64,000 nt of DNA from Herbidospora cretacea (GTDB taxonomy: Bacteria > Actinomycetota > Actinomycetes > Streptosporangiales > Streptosporangiaceae), in assembly GCF_001570605.1 (NCBI RefSeq), contig NZ_BBXG01000005.1:248001-312000 (forward strand). The letters run 5' to 3'. Of this stretch, positions 60,279 to 64,000 are shown in pieces (the stretch's first letter is position 1; each line of letters opens with the position of its first letter). Below the pieces are notes generated by a model. The model was not told the origin of the DNA, did not search any database, and saw nothing but the letters and a program-made list of their open reading frames with translations. The position numbers and the translations under genes are program-made.

Positions 60279-60289
60279 TCCCACGGTCT

Positions 60290-60466
60290 TCACGACTCTT
60301 CGCCATCGGAACACGTGCGGCCGGACGCCTGGGATCCGGGAGGCGGCAGCTGGCCGCGGCTCCGGCGAGAGACGTCTCGCCGATGCCGAATCGTCAGCAC
60401 GCTCCCGTACAGTCCAGCGCCTGCGCCGGCCATCTGCAGCAACTCCGTGACGACTTCCATGATCAC
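60290..60466 (-). CDS. Possible small membrane protein
   Basis: 58 residues; GTG 60466 about 8 nt after GAGGAAGG (ATG at 60460 also in frame). The opening (IMEVVTELLQMAGAGAGLYGSVLTIRHRRD) reads like one short amphipathic or membrane helix with a basic stop-transfer; the rest is polar and Pro-rich. Support is limited to the ribosome site and hydrophobic pattern. Confidence 0.35.
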   Translation of the reverse strand: MIMEVVTELLQMAGAGAGLYGSVLTIRHRRDVSRRSRGQLPPPGSQASGRTCSDGEES

Positions 60467-60597
60467 AGTGGCGACCTTCCTCGCTGTGGTGGCTGTTTGC
60501 GATCTTCAGCACAGCTTCCGGACCTGCCGTCCTGCCATCTTTTGGGACGGATCCGCTGCACAGTCGAGTCACCTTCGGCTGGCGTGGGACGGGGGTA

Positions 60598-60634
60598 GGG
60601 TGTCCGAAAACACGTCGAACATTTCGGGACACCC
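60598..60634. promoter_or_regulatory. Operator-like inverted repeat before the regulator gene
   Basis: GGGTGTCC-GAAA (60598-60609) and TTTCGGGACACCC (60622-60634) are inverted copies apart from one extra base, with a 12-nt centre. It is 20 bp before the regulator ATG; autoregulation is likely. Confidence 0.55.
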
Positions 60635-60654
60635 CGAACTTCAGGAGGAGCCTG

Positions 60655-61431
60655 ATGCGCGGTTCATCGGCTGAGAACTCAAGCCCGGAGCAGCCGGACG
60701 CCTTACTCGCCGATGTCGCGAAGGCCGAGACGTCGGCGGATCTCGGGCTCGCGTTGCAGAAGCTCCAGGCCCGTGCCGGCGTTTCCGCTCGGCAGCTCGA
60801 CAAACAGACGCGGCACGAAGAGACAAGGCTCTCCGCCAGCACCGTCTCTGATGTCTTGCGCGGTAAGCGTCTGCCGAAGAAGGCAACATTCATGGCGCTT
60901 GTGGCCGCACTGAGCGGAAGTGATCGAGACAGCTCCATATGGGCTGCGGCCTACGACCGCGCCTCCTACAACGGGATCGCTCGTCGCAGGACGGCGTCAG
61001 CACCGGATGAGCTCGCCGAACTGCGTCTCCTCGTGAATCGCCTGCAGCAGACCGTCGCGGCTCAACAGGTGGCGATCGAGCAAGGCGCACGTGGATCCTC
61101 GCCGCACGAAGCAGCACGGAGCCGGACTTCCTCGTCACATGCCTCTGAGAGGCTGAGGAGGCAGGTGGAGGACTTGATCCCCCAAACCGCTCGGAGAGTA
61201 GTCGCAGAAGTTGCGGCGGAGATCATCCATGAAGCGGTCATCGAGATGTCGCTTCGTCGCCGGATCGACGAAGCAATCCCGACTGCGATCCGCGAGGCAG
61301 TTCGGAACCGGGTGGCGGAGATGTTGGACGATCCGAGGTTGCAGCTCAAGATCCGTCATGAGCTCGACATGGCGACCGCTCAAGCGGCTAGAGAGGTTGT
61401 TAGAGCAGAAGCGCGTGATCTGATGGCCTGA
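60655..61431 (+). CDS. Helix-turn-helix regulator with coiled-coil tail
   Basis: 258 residues; ATG after AGGAGGAG. The N-terminal part (SADLGLALQKLQARAGVSARQLDKQTRHEETRLSASTVSDVLRGKRLPKKATFMALVAAL, about 25-85) is an XRE-like DNA-binding domain common in actinobacterial integrative elements. A coiled coil follows (ELRLLVNRLQQTVAAQQVAIEQ), then helical repeats (LIPQTARRVVAEVAAEIIHEAV, RIDEAIPTAIREAVRNRVAEML). Probably controls transfer or maintenance. Confidence 0.75.
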   Translation: MRGSSAENSSPEQPDALLADVAKAETSADLGLALQKLQARAGVSARQLDKQTRHEETRLSASTVSDVLRGKRLPKKATFMALVAALSGSDRDSSIWAAAYDRASYNGIARRRTASAPDELAELRLLVNRLQQTVAAQQVAIEQGARGSSPHEAARSRTSSSHASERLRRQVEDLIPQTARRVVAEVAAEIIHEAVIEMSLRRRIDEAIPTAIREAVRNRVAEMLDDPRLQLKIRHELDMATAQAAREVVRAEARDLMA

Positions 61432-61630
61432 GCTGGCCCGATCCGCGTTTCCGCAACCTTGACCCCGCGATCTAAGTAGCCCTTGTTTCTGCAGGTCAGC
61501 CTGCTTTCGCATGTCTATCCAACCCTACGAAAGCCCGCGACCTCAGCGCCTACTTATCTCGTTTTCGCAGGTCGTCGAAGGTGCTGGTGCATCACTTGGT
61601 CTTCGGCTGGTTTTTGCCGTGGGCGATGTC

Positions 61631-61659
61631 TGTCCGGAAGTTGTCCGGTTCCTGTCCGG
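61631..61659 (+). repeat. Three TGTCCGG direct repeats with 11-bp period
   Basis: TGTCCGG occurs at 61631, 61642 and 61653, one helical turn apart, 54 bp before the next gene. This looks like a multimeric operator or iteron set. The same spacer (61432-61712) also contains TTTCTGCAGGTC (61485-61496) and TTTTCGCAGGTC (61561-61572). Confidence 0.6.
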
Positions 61660-61712
61660 GGGCTCTGGCGGCATGAGCAGCGTCCGAACTGACCACACCT
61701 TCGGGAGCTGCA

Positions 61713-62540
61713 ATGTCGTACATCCCTTCCACCAGCGACGCCTGCATCACCACCCAGAAGAACACCCGGACGACCAGCTTCGACTTCGACAACCTCCCGA
61801 CCGTCCCGCTCCGACCGGTCAGCACGCTTCCGCTGGACATGGCCCAGCACGCCTTCGACCTCCTGATGGCCGGGCCGCAGCCTCTCTCCGTCGACGGAGC
61901 TGAAGTCGGGGCCGGGCTCCCCGCACGGCTGATCTCGTTGCCGGAACTACGGGCGATCCTGCTGCACCCCTCCTGCCCGCGGACCACCCGGGACCAGACG
62001 TGGAAGCACCTGATCTCCCAGGCCCGTGAGCACCGCAAGGCGTGGATGGTCGCGGCCGTCGCGCTCGCGCTGCCGATGCTGCGCCGACTCACCCGCGCTC
62101 TGGCTTCCAGGATCACGATCGACCGGGAGGACCTGGAAGCCGAGATCCTGACCAGCTACATGGAGGCCATCACCCGGGTCAACCTCACCTGGACGCACCC
62201 GCTCCTGCGGCTGTCCCGGCTGACCCAGTTCGCCGTTCTCCGCTCCTACGCCGTCCAGCGCTTCGACCTGCTCACCGAACCGGAACACGGCGAGGGCGAG
62301 CAGGCGCTGTCCTACCCGGTCGGCCACGCCGACCTGCTACTGGCCGAGGCCGTCGGCACCGGCGTCATCACCGCCGAAGAGGCCGAGCTGATCGGCCTGA
62401 CCCGTCTGGAGAACGTCCAGCTCAGCGTCTACTGCCGACAGCACAACCTCCTCTACTGCACGATGCTCAAGCGCCGCCAGCGCGCCGAAGCGGCCCTCTA
62501 CCGGGCCCTCGCAGACGGCGAACTGGCCGACATCAGCTAA
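61713..62540 (+). CDS. Sigma-factor-like protein of the integrative element
   Basis: 275 residues. After a 70-residue lead, the helical region (TWKHLISQAREHRKAWMVAAVALALPMLRRLTRALASRITIDREDLEAEILTSYMEAITRV) resembles sigma region 2; LLLAEAVGTGVITAEEAELIGLTRLENVQLSVYCRQHNLLYCTMLKRRQRAEAALYRAL resembles region 4. Such divergent sigma-like proteins recur upstream of conjugation genes in actinobacterial ICEs and may direct their transcription. Direct repeats lie just upstream. Confidence 0.65.
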   Translation: MSYIPSTSDACITTQKNTRTTSFDFDNLPTVPLRPVSTLPLDMAQHAFDLLMAGPQPLSVDGAEVGAGLPARLISLPELRAILLHPSCPRTTRDQTWKHLISQAREHRKAWMVAAVALALPMLRRLTRALASRITIDREDLEAEILTSYMEAITRVNLTWTHPLLRLSRLTQFAVLRSYAVQRFDLLTEPEHGEGEQALSYPVGHADLLLAEAVGTGVITAEEAELIGLTRLENVQLSVYCRQHNLLYCTMLKRRQRAEAALYRALADGELADIS

Positions 62541-62551
62541 AGCCCCGGGAC

Positions 62552-62600
62552 GGGGCCGGCGAAGCCACTGCTCCATGAGCGAGCAAAATCCGCCGGCCCC
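62552..62600 (+). terminator. Hairpin after the sigma-like gene
   Basis: GGGGCCGGCG (62552-62561) and CGCCGGCCCC (62591-62600), a perfect 10-bp stem with a 29-nt loop that contains AGCAAAATCCGC, also present at 49932-49943. Confidence 0.45.
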
Positions 62601-62812
62601 CATGTCCCATCTCGGTCCTTCGACCAGGTCTTTGTCTCACTGAAGGCAGCGCGGACGGCATCAGCCACGGCGCGGGTCACACCGCCACCGGTCCCTGTCA
62701 CCCCGGTCCGCCACATTCCCACCGCGAAGGAGGAGGCCCACCCCGACCCATGTCGGGCTGGCGCCCCCGCGCTGCCTCAGACACCGAGAGAACCAACGCG
62801 TGGAGGCATCAC

Positions 62813-63220
62813 GTGAAACCCACCGAGCCCGATCCGGCCGGGTCCCCGCTACGACGAGTGCGGACTTCCCGGCAGAAGATGCTGCTGCTCGCCGCGGTCG
62901 TCGTGGGCGGCCTCTCCCTGGGCGTGCTGGTCGAGCTCCTCATCGCCCACGCCACCAGCGCCGCGACGCTCATGGCGGCTCAGGCGCCAGCGTCGCTGAA
63001 CGAGGTCATCAACAACCTGCGCAATGTGATCGTCGGCCTACTCGTTGCGCTGGCGACGCTCTTCGCGACCGTGGGCGGGCTTCGCTACATGCTCGCCCAG
63101 GGCGACCCCGGCGAAGCCGAAGCCGCCAAGAAGTGCGTGCGAAACGCCGCCATCGGCTACGGCCTGGCCATCCTGGCGCCGCTTCTGGTGGAGATCCTCA
63201 AGGGCATCGTCGGTGCCTGA
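62813..63220 (+). CDS. VirB2/TrbC-like membrane protein
   Basis: 135 residues from GTG 62813 (GGAGG 6 nt upstream; a longer frame opens at 62750). Two long hydrophobic helices (LLLAAVVVGGLSLGVLVELLIAH and VIVGLLVALATLFATVGGLRYMLAQG) and a final amphipathic helix (AIGYGLAILAPLLVEILKGIV) match pilin-like VirB2 proteins of Gram-positive conjugation systems. It overlaps the next start by 8 bp. Confidence 0.75.
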   Translation: MKPTEPDPAGSPLRRVRTSRQKMLLLAAVVVGGLSLGVLVELLIAHATSAATLMAAQAPASLNEVINNLRNVIVGLLVALATLFATVGGLRYMLAQGDPGEAEAAKKCVRNAAIGYGLAILAPLLVEILKGIVGA

Positions 63221-64000
63221 GATACACGCCGCACGGCACAGGCGCATTTCGCCGTGCCTGTTCGTGGCCGCCACTGTCGTCACCTGGCTCGCGTCCAACG
63301 GCCCGGCTACGGCCAGCCCGAGCCCGTCACCGACGCCATCACCCGCTCCGTCGCCGGGCGCGGTCGCACCGCCCACATCTGACGGGTGCGGGTGGATGGA
63401 CGTCGGATGCAAGATCAACGAGGCGGTGAACGGCTGGTTCACCAGCGTGGTCACCGACGCGATCAACCCCGCCTTCGTCATGGTCGGCCAGACGCTGCTG
63501 TCTGCTCCGCCGCCGTCGATGTTGGCCCGGGTTCAGGAACTGACCGGACACGTGCAGACGGTCGCCAACGCCTTGCTCGTGCTGTTCGTGCTGGCCGGTG
63601 GCGTCATCGTCATGAGCCACGGCACCTTGCAGACCTCCACAACGGTCAAGGAGGTCCTGCCGGGGCTCGTCGGGGCGACCGCCCTGGTCAACAGCTCGCT
63701 GGCGATGTGCGAGTACGCCATCGAGATGGCCAACGCCTTGGTCGGCGCGCTGCTCGGTGCCGGAGTGGACGGGAGACGGGCCGGGAATCTCATCGCGCGC
63801 AAGGTCCTCGAACTGCTCACCGATCAGGAGACCTCGCTGGTCTTCCTGGTTCTGCTGATCGGCGTGGCCGTGGTGCTGGGCTTCATCCTGGCTTTCATCG
63901 CGATCATCCGCGTGACGCTGCTGATGTTCCTCATCATCACCGCACCCCTCGCGCTGCTCTGCCACGGGCTACCGCAGACGCAAGGGATCGCCCGCCTGTG
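63213..64000 (+). CDS. VirB6/TrbL-like type IV secretion membrane protein, 3' end outside window
   Basis: 262 codons visible from GTG 63213. A signal-like first segment (CLFVAATVVTWLASNGPATA), a Pro/Ser-rich linker, CGWMDVGCKINEAVNGWFTSVV, then several membrane helices (ALLVLFVLAGGVIVMSHG, VLPGLVGATALVNSSLAM, LVFLVLLIGVAVVLGFILAFIAIIRVTLLMFLIITAPLALLCHGL). The last block (IRVTLLMFLIITAPLALLC) is the TrbL/VirB6 hallmark. The conjugation operon continues to the right. Confidence 0.8.
   Translation, partial: MPEIHAARHRRISPCLFVAATVVTWLASNGPATASPSPSPTPSPAPSPGAVAPPTSDGCGWMDVGCKINEAVNGWFTSVVTDAINPAFVMVGQTLLSAPPPSMLARVQELTGHVQTVANALLVLFVLAGGVIVMSHGTLQTSTTVKEVLPGLVGATALVNSSLAMCEYAIEMANALVGALLGAGVDGRRAGNLIARKVLELLTDQETSLVFLVLLIGVAVVLGFILAFIAIIRVTLLMFLIITAPLALLCHGLPQTQGIARL

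Larger units (their letters stand above)
60279..60654. other. Intergenic region between metE and regulator
   Basis: About 375 bp holding a possible 58-codon minus-strand gene (60290-60466) and an operator-like inverted repeat (60598-60634) ahead of the regulator. Nothing else evident. Confidence 0.5.
43483..64000. mobile_element. Integrative conjugative element (right end beyond window)
   Basis: To the right of the tRNA fragment come a tyrosine integrase, excisionase, methyltransferases, regulators and a type IV secretion operon (VirB2-like, VirB6/TrbL-like), with a B12-related cargo. Base composition and codon use in 43483-47800 are less G+C-rich than in the chromosomal side. No second copy of the tRNA core is present up to 64000, so the far end is outside. 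The exact left limit is uncertain because of the tRNA polarity (see findings). Confidence 0.65.

Noticed and set aside
61554-62116. Minus-strand frames opposite the sigma-like gene
   Set aside because: No ribosome sites and no recognisable domains; the + strand frame has sigma-like helices and better codon bias.

Overview
The window is high-G+C actinomycete DNA. AfsR/SARP and WYL regulators, an ANTAR protein, ECF sigma/anti-sigma pairs, GTG/TTG starts and dense 4-bp start/stop overlaps fit Actinomycetota. The gene mix suggests a Streptosporangiales-like genome, but this is inference. Positions 1-43325 look chromosomal. From about 43434 on, the DNA looks like an integrated conjugative element that continues past the right edge. 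Its first few kilobases have visibly lower G+C.

Chromosomal part. (1) 1-2835: leftward GH92 alpha-mannosidase plus glycosyltransferase. (2) 2929-4886: SRPBCC-like protein, DUF4166 protein and TetR regulator, behind a promoter carrying two identical palindromic operators. (3) 4867-8129: ECF sigma factor, zinc anti-sigma factor and a two-gene ABC exporter. (4) 8310-18437: secreted proteins (GDExG-repeat, lamin-tail/RTX, NlpC/P60 with three exact 276-bp VCBS repeats, CocE-like peptidase), an AfsR-type regulator and a VanX-like dipeptidase. (5) 18586-20233: a possible two-gene unit of an unrecognised HExxH metallopeptidase and a small membrane-anchored partner. (6) 20286-24712: DeoR and WYL regulators, an RTX-like protein and small enzymes. 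(7) 24801-29836: probable stress genes, including two DUF4383 paralogues with matching sigma-B-like promoters. (8) 29906-40424: a complete-looking heptose/glycan cluster: gmhB, carbamoyltransferase, GT2, gmhA, hldE, SDR, two GT9, a UDP-sugar decarboxylase-like epimerase and two GT4, nearly all overlapping. (9) 40419-43325: PAS/GAF sensor, GAF-ANTAR protein and an SDR.

Mobile part. A tRNA-Lys 3' fragment (43434-43482) marks an attachment site. A large SF2 helicase gene with a C-terminal PD-(D/E)xK-like nuclease follows. It is cut in two by a 1081-bp IS481-family element flanked by a 6-bp target duplication; removing the IS and one duplication restores an 866-codon frame. Next come a tyrosine integrase and excisionase, a DNA methyltransferase with a degenerate partner, and a vitamin B12 module.

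The B12 module has three cobalamin riboswitches. They precede a frameshifted thioredoxin-like [2Fe-2S] ferredoxin, a BtuFCD-like ABC importer with an FhuF-like Fe-S protein, and cobalamin-independent methionine synthase (metE). The first two riboswitches are near-identical copies 850 bp apart whose ribosome-binding-site helices covary. A cell carrying this element would, when B12 is scarce, both import corrinoid and make methionine without it. The right end holds regulators and the start of a type IV secretion operon (VirB2-like and VirB6/TrbL-like), so the conjugation genes lie mostly beyond the window.
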